Assembly (NCBI GenBank): GCA_963640855.1 | Contig: CAVIAJ010000009.1 | Location: 1 to 54,249 of the forward strand | Length of the DNA: 54,249 nt | Origin: Methanarcanum sp963640855 | Lineage (GTDB): Archaea > Thermoplasmatota > Thermoplasmata > Methanomassiliicoccales > Methanomethylophilaceae | Direction of reading: 5' to 3' | Position numbers and translations under genes: made by a program | Part shown: piece after piece, positions 1 through 7,137 of the stretch | Position numbering within the stretch: position 1 is the first letter of the stretch | Layout: every line of letters begins with the position of its first letter | The notes under the pieces: generated by a model | What the model saw: the letters and a program-made list of their open reading frames with translations, nothing else | Database searches by the model: none | What the model was told of the DNA's origin: nothing

Positions 1-33
1 AAGCCCGGGCCGGTTCCTTTGGAGGTTATGTAA
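1..33 (+). CDS. Possible 3' end of a gene running in from the left edge
   Basis: One frame is open from the first base and reads KPGPVPLEVM before a TAA stop. Ten residues are too few to name a product, and the frame could be open by chance. It is listed only because the next 196 bases have no long frame and look like a promoter region, which would fit a gene ending here. Confidence 0.25.
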   Translation, partial: KPGPVPLEVM

Positions 34-130
34 ATTTAGTTATCGAACACAGTACAATTGCGTCATAACATATATGAAACAATCAAACAGTCTTACTCCT
101 GCCGCGAAAGAGAAAAATCCGAATGCATCT

Positions 131-163
131 CGGTGCGGATTATCGGTACAATGTACCGCACCG
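131..163. promoter_or_regulatory. Nested palindromes ahead of the ribbon-helix-helix gene
   Basis: CGGTGCGG (131-138) is the reverse complement of CCGCACCG (156-163). Inside it lies a second perfect palindrome, CGGTAC-AAT-GTACCG (144-158). The two share bases 156-158, so they are mutually exclusive as hairpins but could be overlapping sites for a dimeric DNA-binding protein. They lie just before a TATA-like TTTAAATA at 171-178 and a second TTTATAT at 200-206. An operator for the adjacent regulator is an inference. Confidence 0.5.
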
Positions 164-199
164 AACATCATTTAAATACAGTCAACTTAATTGTAATGA

Positions 200-206
200 T
201 TTATAT
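200..206 (+). promoter_or_regulatory. TATA box of the small regulator gene
   Basis: TTTATAT is centred 27 bp before the ATG at 230, the spacing expected for a leaderless archaeal transcript. A second TATA-like TTTAAATA lies at 171-178. Confidence 0.5.
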
Positions 207-229
207 CGCATTATAATCGTCTGTCGCCC

Positions 230-394
230 ATGGCGAACAGAGAAAAGAAGGTGTCGCTGAGTGTAACTTTACCGCGTGAGATGATTGATTACCTCACAAC
301 CAAGGTCGACTCCCGTGAATTCGCAAGTTACGCACACGGCATAGAACTGTGCATCAGAAGATACAAAGAAAACAAAGAAAAGAAGAACGCATAA
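230..394 (+). CDS. Small ribbon-helix-helix (CopG/Arc-type) DNA-binding protein
   Basis: This 54-residue protein starts MANREKKVSLSVTLP. It has the ribbon-helix-helix pattern: a short basic strand with alternating hydrophobics (residues 8-14, VSLSVTL), then two helices (about 15-24 and 29-46, the second containing FASYAHGIELCIRRY), and a Lys-rich end. Such proteins bind DNA as dimers through the strand and usually repress their own promoter or that of a neighbour. The nested palindromes about 70-100 bp upstream are a plausible operator. It ends 6 bp before the stop of the convergent iron-sulfur gene. Family assignment is good from the pattern. The target and any toxin partner are unknown, since no toxin gene follows it. 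Confidence 0.72.
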   Translation: MANREKKVSLSVTLPREMIDYLTTKVDSREFASYAHGIELCIRRYKENKEKKNA

Positions 395-400
395 TCCTTC

Positions 401-1366
401 TCAGCGGATCGGATTCCTGTGCAGTCCGACGGTTGTCTTATCTCCCGAAGCGAGACAGACCAATTCCGCTATGTACAGCACCGGGATGCCGTTTTTATAT
501 CCGTCGTATCTCGCAAAACACGACGGACATCCTACGATTACTGCATCGGCATCCTTCATCGATTCCTGCCTTTCTTTCATTATCTCTTCGGATATCCTCG
601 GAACCGCTTTTCCGCAGCACCCTTGTTTTGTTTCGATGATTTCGCATCCGCATGCTTCTGCAATGTCGTCGAACATCTTCTTCTGATGTCTGAGACCGCA
701 TCCGGGCATTGATGCAACTCTGAGTTTCACTCCCGGCAATTTCCTGATTTTACCGATGTTTTCGTGTAACGGTTCGATGATATGCTCCGTATTACAGACA
801 GATGACATCTCATCCCTGCATCCGGGACATATGTTGTACATCCTACCCCGTAAATCTTTCACTTTGGAACGTTTGATGTTGTTTCTTTCGTCATCGTCCA
901 TCGACCTGAACGGTATCGGATACACACAGCATCCGCCGTCGAATCTCTTTACGTTGATTCCTATCGATTCCAGCGCTTTCGCCGCGGAATATTCCAGGAA
1001 AGGTGCCGATGAAACAGTTAAACATCCCGGCATCAGAACATCAGGGGAATCGTTCCGGTACGAAGGTACCGGAACGGTTCCTCCCTCCGCAGGAGGGAGG
1101 TTATATCCTGTTTTGTAATAAACTTCGGAAATTTTTACATCATTGGCAATGCATGCGGCGTACATCATCACCCTTTTGGGAACTGTATGCTCACACACAT
1201 CGTTGCATAATCCGCATGTGAGACATCCCTTCGCTTTTGAGATGTCTCCCTGCATTACGGACTTCGGATCGCATCCTCCGTGTGCGTACGACTGACATAC
1301 GGTTCTGCATTTACCGCATCCGACACATAATGACATCAGATCTGCGATGTCTTTACGGCATTCCAT
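401..1366 (-). CDS. HdrB/HdrD-like iron-sulfur protein (two 4Fe-4S motifs plus CCG domains)
   Basis: The product has 321 residues. Residues 14-24 (CVGCGKCRTVC) and 48-58 (CLTCGLCNDVC) are two 4Fe-4S ferredoxin motifs. Two cysteine-rich CCG-type repeats follow, the first with PGC at 113-115 and GGCC at 144-147, the second with PGCG, GCCG and GCPSC toward the C terminus. This is the architecture of heterodisulfide reductase subunit D and of glycolate/glycerol-3-phosphate oxidase iron-sulfur subunits, which pass electrons to or from disulfides or quinone-like carriers. The frame extends 58 codons further upstream, but that part lies inside the next gene; ATG at 1366 is 2 bp past the stop of the isochorismatase-like gene and starts MECRKDIADLM. 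It is the last gene of a three-gene redox operon. No flavin partner or HdrA is nearby, so the substrate is open. Confidence 0.82.
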   Translation of the reverse strand: MECRKDIADLMSLCVGCGKCRTVCQSYAHGGCDPKSVMQGDISKAKGCLTCGLCNDVCEHTVPKRVMMYAACIANDVKISEVYYKTGYNLPPAEGGTVPVPSYRNDSPDVLMPGCLTVSSAPFLEYSAAKALESIGINVKRFDGGCCVYPIPFRSMDDDERNNIKRSKVKDLRGRMYNICPGCRDEMSSVCNTEHIIEPLHENIGKIRKLPGVKLRVASMPGCGLRHQKKMFDDIAEACGCEIIETKQGCCGKAVPRISEEIMKERQESMKDADAVIVGCPSCFARYDGYKNGIPVLYIAELVCLASGDKTTVGLHRNPIR

Positions 1367-1368
1367 GA

Positions 1369-1920
1369 TCAGAATTCCCTCGTAATCGAGTCTACATCGG
1401 AAATAACCGCACCGTACACTTCCTTCAGATACTTCAGACCGGCCTGATAGTCCTCTTCCGTGAAGGAATCCACTCCGTCTGCAGGAACGATGATGTTGTA
1501 TCCTCTGTAGTATGCATCCGCTGTGGTGTGGCGTACGCACATGTGTGCGTGCATTCCCGTAAGGATAACTGTGTCTACACCCAACTCTCTCAGGAGCATT
1601 TCCATATCCGTGCCGTAGAATCCGCTGTATCTTCTCTTCGGTATGATGAAATCTCCTTCCTCGGGTTTCAATTCAGGGATAACTTTCGCGCCTTCCGTAC
1701 CTGCAATCGCGTGATCTCCCCAGAGCTTAAGCTCATGGTCGATACCTTTGATGTGCGCATCGTTGGAATAAATCACCGGAACGCTGTTCTTTCTTGCTTC
1801 TCCGATTAATTTCATCAAATTGGGAATAATCCTCTGTGCACGGTCGCATTTCAGCGAACCGGTGACGAAATCATTCAGCATGTCCACGATGATGATTGCC
1901 TTCTTACCGCAGTCTCCCAT
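1369..1920 (-). CDS. Isochorismatase/nicotinamidase-family cysteine hydrolase
   Basis: From ATG 1920 the product has 183 residues. The triad of the family is visible: D13 in IIIVDMLNDF, K95 in IPKRRYSGFYGTD and C128 in GMHAHMCVRHT. These enzymes hydrolyse small amides or vinyl ethers such as nicotinamide or isochorismate in the cytosol. A GTG at 1962 would add 14 residues and overlap the previous stop by 4 bases (GTGA), which would couple translation; I prefer the ATG because family members start a few residues before the first strand. It sits between a flavodoxin-like gene and an Fe-S protein gene in one operon. The substrate cannot be told from sequence; a nicotinamidase role is one possibility. 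Confidence 0.85.
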   Translation of the reverse strand: MGDCGKKAIIIVDMLNDFVTGSLKCDRAQRIIPNLMKLIGEARKNSVPVIYSNDAHIKGIDHELKLWGDHAIAGTEGAKVIPELKPEEGDFIIPKRRYSGFYGTDMEMLLRELGVDTVILTGMHAHMCVRHTTADAYYRGYNIIVPADGVDSFTEEDYQAGLKYLKEVYGAVISDVDSITREF

Positions 1921-1958
1921 GAATTGTGCTAAGATTACTGCGTTATTATAGGTTGCTG

Positions 1959-2462
1959 TCACTGTCCCGAATACCAGTCCGTAAGCTGTGTCAGATTCTT
2001 CCCGTCTACGAGGTTCTTGCCGACGGTAACCATCTCCAAAGCCAATTCTTCTTCGGGAGTTCTGTTTTCAATGGATTCCAACTGCAGAACCATCTTTTTC
2101 AGAACGGGTTTCATGACGAATCTGTAGTAACCGTGTAACTTCCCGGGATCGAAACCGCCCTGTACAGTGAATACGGGGATATCTTCGGGAATTCTGTCCT
2201 TCTTTCTGATATCTTCAATCTGAGAACCCGTAAATCCCATGCACACTCCGCAGACCGCTTTCACTGTGTACTTACTGTAAGCTTTACCGTATCCTTTCAC
2301 GGAACCGGCTGCGACCCATCCGAGGTAGATTATTTCGGCTTTCTTCGGAATCTTCTCTTTTCCGAGAGGGTACGCCGGGAGAGAAATTTTCTTACTGAGT
2401 ATTTCCGCATACTCTTTCGTGAATCCCGTGTTTGAAGTGTACAGAATCGCGGATACTGTCAT
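1959..2462 (-). CDS. Flavodoxin-domain protein
   Basis: The protein has 167 residues. It opens with a strand followed by TSNTGFTKEYAEIL, a phosphate-binding loop of flavodoxins (T/S-x-T-G-x-T), then a YLGW strand and a glycine-rich region around GFTG and QGGFDPGKLHG. The size fits a single-domain flavodoxin or the flavodoxin domain protein of protoporphyrinogen oxidase type, which carries electrons through FMN. It is the first gene of the operon with the isochorismatase-like and Fe-S proteins. I infer an electron-transfer role with the Fe-S protein; the partner is not shown by the sequence. Confidence 0.75.
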   Translation of the reverse strand: MTVSAILYTSNTGFTKEYAEILSKKISLPAYPLGKEKIPKKAEIIYLGWVAAGSVKGYGKAYSKYTVKAVCGVCMGFTGSQIEDIRKKDRIPEDIPVFTVQGGFDPGKLHGYYRFVMKPVLKKMVLQLESIENRTPEEELALEMVTVGKNLVDGKNLTQLTDWYSGQ

Positions 2463-2497
2463 AAAACATCAATCGATATCCGATTATATCCGCATAT

Positions 2498-2520
2498 CGG
2501 AGCGGGCGGAGCCCGCTCCG
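2498..2520 (-). terminator. Hairpin after the amino-acid ABC operon
   Basis: CGGAGCGGGC (2498-2507) and GCCCGCTCCG (2511-2520) form a perfect 10-bp GC-rich stem with a 3-base loop. It lies 4 bp past the end of the ABC ATPase gene, between two genes on the minus strand. This is a likely 3'-end or termination structure. Confidence 0.55.
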
Positions 2521-2524
2521 GATA

Positions 2525-3268
2525 TCACAGAACTTTGGAAAGGAATTCTTTCAGACGTGCGTTCTGCGGGTTGCCGAACAGCTCCGAAGGGGTGTTTTCT
2601 TCCGCAATCACACCGTCGTTGATGAAGAACACACGATCCGAAATCTCTCTTGCGAATCCCATCTCGTGTGTAACAATCAGCATCGTCATACCTTCTTTGG
2701 CCAAGTCCTTGATCAAAGAAAGAACTTCACCGACCATTTCCGGGTCCAATGCGGATGTAGGCTCATCAAACAGCATAACATCCGGATTCATAGCCAGCGC
2801 ACGTATAATCGCGATACGCTGCTGCTGTCCTCCGGACAGCCTCTGCGGACGCTGGTCCGCTTTGTCCGATAAACCTATCCTTGCAAGCAGTGCTTCCGCT
2901 TTGTCCGATGCTTCCTCTTCCGTCATCAGTTTCAACTGAGTAGGTGCCAACATGATGTTCTTCTTCACCGTCATATTCGGGAAGAGATTGAACTGCTGGA
3001 ACACCATACCGATTTTCTGACGTATCTTATTCACATCGGTACCTTTCGCGGTAATCTCCGTACCCTCGAAGAATACCGAACCGCCCGTAGGCTCTTCAAG
3101 AAGATTCAGCGAACGCAGGAACGTGGATTTACCGCAACCGGAAGGGCCGATAATCGAGATTACCTCTCCTTTTCTGATTGTCGCACTTATTCCCTTCAGG
3201 ACTTCATGCTCTCCGAAAGATTTGCGGAGATCTTTTACTTCGATCAGTACTTCGCTGTCAGATTCCAT
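2525..3268 (-). CDS. Polar amino-acid ABC transporter, ATP-binding protein (GlnQ type)
   Basis: The 247-residue protein has a complete ATPase: Walker A GPSGCGKST at 41-49, Q-loop VFQQFNLFP, signature LSGGQQQR at 143-150, Walker B VMLFDEP at 163-169, and the D-loop SALDP. The QQFNLFPNMTV and EEMGFA-like TVTHEMGFA segments are typical of the glutamine/arginine/histidine uptake subgroup. It powers import with the permease and binding protein encoded just upstream on the same strand. It overlaps the permease gene by 11 bp, so the two are likely co-translated. It is the last gene of the operon and is followed by a strong hairpin. The exact amino acid is not determined. Confidence 0.93.
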   Translation of the reverse strand: MESDSEVLIEVKDLRKSFGEHEVLKGISATIRKGEVISIIGPSGCGKSTFLRSLNLLEEPTGGSVFFEGTEITAKGTDVNKIRQKIGMVFQQFNLFPNMTVKKNIMLAPTQLKLMTEEEASDKAEALLARIGLSDKADQRPQRLSGGQQQRIAIIRALAMNPDVMLFDEPTSALDPEMVGEVLSLIKDLAKEGMTMLIVTHEMGFAREISDRVFFINDGVIAEENTPSELFGNPQNARLKEFLSKVL

Positions 3269-3956
3269 TTGCGTTCAGCCTCCTTTCCAATTTATGTACC
3301 AATGCGGTAAGCACCATCACCATAATCAGGTAAATCAGCGCAACTCCCAACAGAGGAACCATTGCCTGATACGTGAATGACATAATAATCTCATACGATT
3401 TCGTCAACTCAACAACACCGATTACACCGCAGATGGATGTTTCCTTCAGAAGGCTGATTCCTTCGTTACATAATGCGGGAAGAATGTTCTTCACCGCCTG
3501 AGGTAAGATAACCGTCGTCATCATCGCACCGAAGGACAGTCCGAGACTTCTTGCGGCCTCGAACTGACCTGCGGGTACTGCGTTGATACCGGAACGTACA
3601 ATCTCCGCAACATATGCTGCAGAGTTTAAACCGAATGCAAGAGAACCTATTATCAGAGGGTTAACCCTGAATCCGACTACGCTCGGCGTAAGCACAACGA
3701 GGTAGATGATAAGAAGTTGAACCATCACAGGGGTACCGCGTATAACCGTGACGTACACTCTGCAGATGATGTTGAGGATCGGCAGTTTTCCGTTTTTATC
3801 ATGGATCGTTCTTACGGTTGCAATCAACACACCCAAAATCAATCCCAGGAACAGCGCCATCACGGTGAGGATAATGGTATTCTCAAGACCGGTCAGTACG
3901 TAGTTCCAACGGTCGTTGTAGATGAATGCATCATGGATTTGGTCCCACAAAGACAT
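3258..3956 (-). CDS. Polar amino-acid ABC transporter permease (HisM/GlnP type)
   Basis: This 232-residue membrane protein has about five hydrophobic segments. The cytoplasmic coupling loop ARSLGLSFGAMMTTVILPQAVKNILPALCNE carries the EAA-type motif where the ATPase docks. The region VIRGTPVMVQLLIIYLVV is the classic HEQ/HisM-family signature around the second and third membrane spans. It would form a homodimeric channel for an amino acid. It lies between the binding-protein gene (27 bp upstream) and the ATPase gene (11 bp overlap). Confidence 0.93.
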   Translation of the reverse strand: MSLWDQIHDAFIYNDRWNYVLTGLENTIILTVMALFLGLILGVLIATVRTIHDKNGKLPILNIICRVYVTVIRGTPVMVQLLIIYLVVLTPSVVGFRVNPLIIGSLAFGLNSAAYVAEIVRSGINAVPAGQFEAARSLGLSFGAMMTTVILPQAVKNILPALCNEGISLLKETSICGVIGVVELTKSYEIIMSFTYQAMVPLLGVALIYLIMVMVLTALVHKLERRLNANGI

Positions 3957-3983
3957 CAGATCTGCCTCTCCTCTTTATTTCAT

Positions 3984-4826
3984 TCAGGCTTTGGTAATGA
4001 TGGCCTGCACCGATGTCGTGTATGAATCGGAGAAGTCAACGTTCGCTTTCCTCTCATCGGTGACGGTCATACCTGCGGCGATAACGTAGTTGTCGTCGTT
4101 TTTGCTGCCCTGAAGCACACCGATAAGTGAATTGAACTCCATACTCTGACACTCAAGCTTGTATCCGATCTTCGAACAGATTGCCTGCATAATGTCGACA
4201 TCCAATCCGACGATTTCTCCGCTGTCTCCTCCGTCTTTGAACGATTCGTAGGGAGGGAAGTATGCGTTGGTAATCATCTTGATGGTTCCATTGGTGTCAT
4301 CGTCACCCGCCGGCCTGACGTATTTCTCGCCGGTTCCCTCGTAGTAGTATGCTTCGATCTTTGCAAGTGTACCGTCTTTCTCAATCTCTGCGAGTGCACC
4401 GTTGATGAGCTTGAGAAGTTCGCTGTTGCCTTTCTTGACTGCAAGTGCATAGTCTTCCTCGATGTATTTCGTATCGAGAATCTTCAGTCCGCTGTTCTTC
4501 TCAACGAATTTCTTTGCGGGCTGTTCGTCAATGATAACACAGTCGATGTATCCCTGTTTCAGTGCATCGATTGCGAGTGCACCTGTACCGTATGAATTGA
4601 TTTTTGTGTCCTTACTGAGAACTCCGTCCTCTTTATCCAAGAGTGCAAATGTTTCTCCGGTGTATCCTTTCACGACACCGATCGAAGCGCCGCTGAGGTC
4701 GTCGACAGATGAAATCTTCTTCGAAGAGTTTCCGCCTCCGTTGTTGTTCATTGCAAGTGCGATACCGACTGCAGCCACAATAACCACTGCGACAGCCGCA
4801 ATCGCGATAATCTGCTTCTTTTCCAT
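3984..4826 (-). CDS. Amino-acid ABC transporter substrate-binding protein
   Basis: The product has 280 residues. A Lys-rich start is followed by one hydrophobic segment (about residues 6-25), a membrane anchor or signal, and then an extracellular bilobed domain of the SBP_bac_3 family (motifs GVVKGYTGETFALL, DCVIIDEQPAK, FPPYE, GLDVDIMQAICSKIG, ECQSMEFNSLIGVLQ, AAGMTVTDERK). The segment order is unusual: the region with FPPYESF and GLDVDIMQAIC, normally the N-terminal start of the domain, comes second, so the mature domain appears circularly permuted. ATG 4826 is preferred over ATG 4832 because GGAGG stands 7 bases before the former and directly abuts the latter. First gene of the operon. Confidence 0.88.
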   Translation of the reverse strand: MEKKQIIAIAAVAVVIVAAVGIALAMNNNGGGNSSKKISSVDDLSGASIGVVKGYTGETFALLDKEDGVLSKDTKINSYGTGALAIDALKQGYIDCVIIDEQPAKKFVEKNSGLKILDTKYIEEDYALAVKKGNSELLKLINGALAEIEKDGTLAKIEAYYYEGTGEKYVRPAGDDDTNGTIKMITNAYFPPYESFKDGGDSGEIVGLDVDIMQAICSKIGYKLECQSMEFNSLIGVLQGSKNDDNYVIAAGMTVTDERKANVDFSDSYTTSVQAIITKA

Positions 4827-4914
4827 TGTCATTCCTCCGATTGGATAGATTGCCCCTTATTAGAGAACAGTATCTATAAGGGTTGTTAAACCGACCCGTG
4901 TTGAAATCAACAGG

Positions 4915-4953
4915 GTGTCCCGTATACAACATTCGTATGCCGTATCGGGACAC
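4915..4953 (-). terminator. Inverted repeat between the acyltransferase fusion and the ABC operon
   Basis: GTGTCCCG (4915-4922) pairs with CGGGACAC (4946-4953), with CGTATAC/GTATGCCGTAT-type partial complementarity inside. It lies just past the stop of the 4971-6746 gene on the minus strand and upstream of the ABC operon start. Termination is the likelier role; an operator for the ABC operon is the alternative. Confidence 0.4.
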
Positions 4954-4970
4954 ATTTTCTTCGGGATTAT

Positions 4971-6746
4971 TCAGTTACAGATGAGTTTTTTACCGTCCGA
5001 GAATGCTTTGCCCACCTTGCCTTTTATCTCAAGGTAATCGTGGTTCAGGCCGTCGTACACGACGGGTCTGAGTTTGGACACATCCACCCTTCCGTCGGTC
5101 ATAACGGATTCGTCGGCGGATACGTTTACGATCTTTCCGATGAGTTCTTCGTTTTCGTAGCTCTTTACGGTACATTCGACGGACATCTTCAGTTCCTGAA
5201 TAACCGGAGCGTCTACGAATTCGCTTTTGACTGCGGTAAAGCCTGCTTTTGCGAACTTGTCCTTTACATCGTTTCCGGAAACGATTCCCACATAATCACA
5301 AGGAATTACTGTGTCGACGGTAGCGAAACTTACCGTGAATGCACCCCTCTTCAGAAGGTTGCTGACAGTCTTGTGGTCTGCGGAGAGACAGATGCAGATT
5401 TCATCGTCGTTGTGAATGCCTCCCCATGCGGCATTCATTGCATTCGGAGTGCCGTCTTCGTCGTAAGTTCCGATAATCAGTACGGGTTCGGGATACAGAC
5501 AGGGTTTTACACCGAGATTTTTCCTCATACTGCTGAAATATCGTCCTAAATATTTCTCATTGCGGATGATTCTGAGAATCGTTCTGTATCTTCTCATACA
5601 GGAGGGAGTTTTCGGTTCCACACGGTAATATTTCCCGCAGTATGTTATTCCGCATCCTCCTCTGACTGCGACGATATTCATCCCTGCATCCAACGGAATA
5701 TGTACATCTGCAGAATTTCCTTTGAGAATGACTTCTTTACGGGCGATTGATATCGTGATATCGTCATCGGCGGTGACTGCGTCATCGCCGGACATGATTT
5801 TGAGAACACAGTGCTCATCGGAAGTTATGGTGTCATTATCATTCCACGATTCGGATTCTTTCACCAATTCGGACCTCTGCCACATATCCCAGTCGTAAAG
5901 ATTGTCGAATACTGCACCCTCGCTGAAAAATCCGTATTCGTCGACGGTTACGGAATATCCGCACGCATCGCACGACAATACATCTCCGTGACTGTGAAGG
6001 TGTCCGTCTTTCTTACACCGGGGACACCTGAACACAAGTCTTTCCATATGCTCCGCGCGGTTTTCACGGTCGTAGACCACTCTGTTTTCACGGTTCCAAT
6101 CGTAATGATTCACGTAAAGATCTCTGTAAATGGCTGCATTGATTTCTTCGGAAGACATTTTTTCAAGATCTTCCTTTTTGTAGACGTTTACGACATGACC
6201 CAGCAGAGGGCCTTTGGAACGGCTGTCGGCCCACTTCGGTTTCAGGAAATATCCGCCGTCCACTCTGAATGTGATTAAGTCCGCATCGAGATACTTGATC
6301 ATTTCACCTGTACGTCCGCGGATTTCCGCCGTCACACCGTTGGGAGATTCTTCGCCTTCCGCCGCCATGTAAACATTGATTCCTTTCTCTATGGTTGCCT
6401 TTGCGGCTTTGACCGCATCGTCGGCTTTCTCACCCTTACGGCGGTAGATTCCGTTTGTCGCAAAATGCAGTAATCTTCTCAGAGAAGGTTTTCTCAGGAG
6501 TGCGTCGCTTATTATGAATCTCCCGTAGTGTCTGAAAGATGTTAACACTCCGAGGAAATCGTAGTCGCAGACATGATTATACGTGAGAATACACGGACGT
6601 TCTACTTTTCCGGTGTATCTTTCGGTACGTATGTTGTAATGCCTCTTCACTACCGGCAGAACAATACCGTGTCCCAATACCCACAAGCAGAAACGGTACC
6701 ATAACGTATGTTTCGGGTAATCGACGCCTTTGTTCCTCGAACTCAT
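4971..6746 (-). CDS. Fusion: PlsC-type acyltransferase + zinc ribbon + flavin reductase domain
   Basis: One 591-residue frame holds three parts. Residues about 15-215 are a PlsC/LPLAT acyltransferase: N57-H58-x4-D63 catalytic block, IYRRKGEK, and EGEESPNG (130-137) as block III. Residues 241-262 are a zinc ribbon (C241, C244, C259, C262). After a beta-rich linker, residues about 408-591 are a flavin-reductase/FMN split-barrel domain (YPEPVLIIGTYDEDGTPNAMNAAWGG, then the nucleotide-binding loop LSADHKTVSNLL and PCDYVGIVSG). The reading frame is unbroken, so this is a real fusion. ATG 6746 is used; a GTG at 6758 is also possible, and a TATA-like TTATAT lies near 6788. The acyl group, acceptor and reason for joining to a flavin domain are unknown. 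Confidence 0.8.
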   Translation of the reverse strand: MSSRNKGVDYPKHTLWYRFCLWVLGHGIVLPVVKRHYNIRTERYTGKVERPCILTYNHVCDYDFLGVLTSFRHYGRFIISDALLRKPSLRRLLHFATNGIYRRKGEKADDAVKAAKATIEKGINVYMAAEGEESPNGVTAEIRGRTGEMIKYLDADLITFRVDGGYFLKPKWADSRSKGPLLGHVVNVYKKEDLEKMSSEEINAAIYRDLYVNHYDWNRENRVVYDRENRAEHMERLVFRCPRCKKDGHLHSHGDVLSCDACGYSVTVDEYGFFSEGAVFDNLYDWDMWQRSELVKESESWNDNDTITSDEHCVLKIMSGDDAVTADDDITISIARKEVILKGNSADVHIPLDAGMNIVAVRGGCGITYCGKYYRVEPKTPSCMRRYRTILRIIRNEKYLGRYFSSMRKNLGVKPCLYPEPVLIIGTYDEDGTPNAMNAAWGGIHNDDEICICLSADHKTVSNLLKRGAFTVSFATVDTVIPCDYVGIVSGNDVKDKFAKAGFTAVKSEFVDAPVIQELKMSVECTVKSYENEELIGKIVNVSADESVMTDGRVDVSKLRPVVYDGLNHDYLEIKGKVGKAFSDGKKLICN

Positions 6747-6805
6747 AACAGGACTCACTCTTGAACGAAATATCAGAATTGAAGATATAATCTAAGCGGA
6801 AGAAA

Positions 6806-6833
6806 GCATACGCGGCCGAAGGCCCACGTATGC
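6806..6833 (-). terminator. Hairpin after the small zinc-ribbon gene
   Basis: GCATACGCGGCC (6806-6817) pairs with GGCCCACGTATGC (6821-6833) around a GAA loop, with one bulge. It begins 1 bp past the stop codon of the minus-strand gene at 6835. Likely transcript 3' end. Confidence 0.5.
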
Positions 6834-6834
6834 A

Positions 6835-7080
6835 TTATTCCTTTTCTTTCTCAACCTGTGCCATTATCCTGTCGTATGCATCCGAACCGATGCATTCTCT
6901 CGCATGTTCGCAATAGAATATGCATGAATTCAAATCGTTGTACGCAACAAAACCGCAGCTATAGCATACAGCTTTCACGTCCGTTGAAAATAATTCGATA
7001 TCCGCACCGCATTCGGGACACTTCTTTATCTTCAGCGACGGGGTGCCGAAGTTGCCTCCACCGGGACATTTGAATTCCAT
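6835..7080 (-). CDS. Small cysteine-rich (zinc ribbon-like) protein, unknown function
   Basis: The product has 81 residues from ATG 7080 (MEFKCPGGGNFG). It carries KKCPECG (C21, C24) paired with VCYSCG, which makes a zinc ribbon, plus further cysteines in CIFYCEHARECIG toward the end, so nine cysteines in all. The number and spacing suggest two metal sites. An ATG-less upstream extension of seven residues is possible. It is transcribed away from the large helicase gene, whose start is 57 bp off, so the two share a divergent promoter region. I do not recognise the family beyond the zinc-ribbon pattern. Confidence 0.7.
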   Translation of the reverse strand: MEFKCPGGGNFGTPSLKIKKCPECGADIELFSTDVKAVCYSCGFVAYNDLNSCIFYCEHARECIGSDAYDRIMAQVEKEKE

Positions 7081-7137
7081 GTTCACGATTAGTATTGACA
7101 TTGCTTATCTACCTTCCCCACATACCCTCCGGTGTAC

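Noticed and set aside
1367..1540. 58-codon N-terminal extension of the Fe-S protein
   Set aside because: It lies within the upstream isochorismatase-like gene, and the Fe-S motif architecture is complete from ATG 1366.
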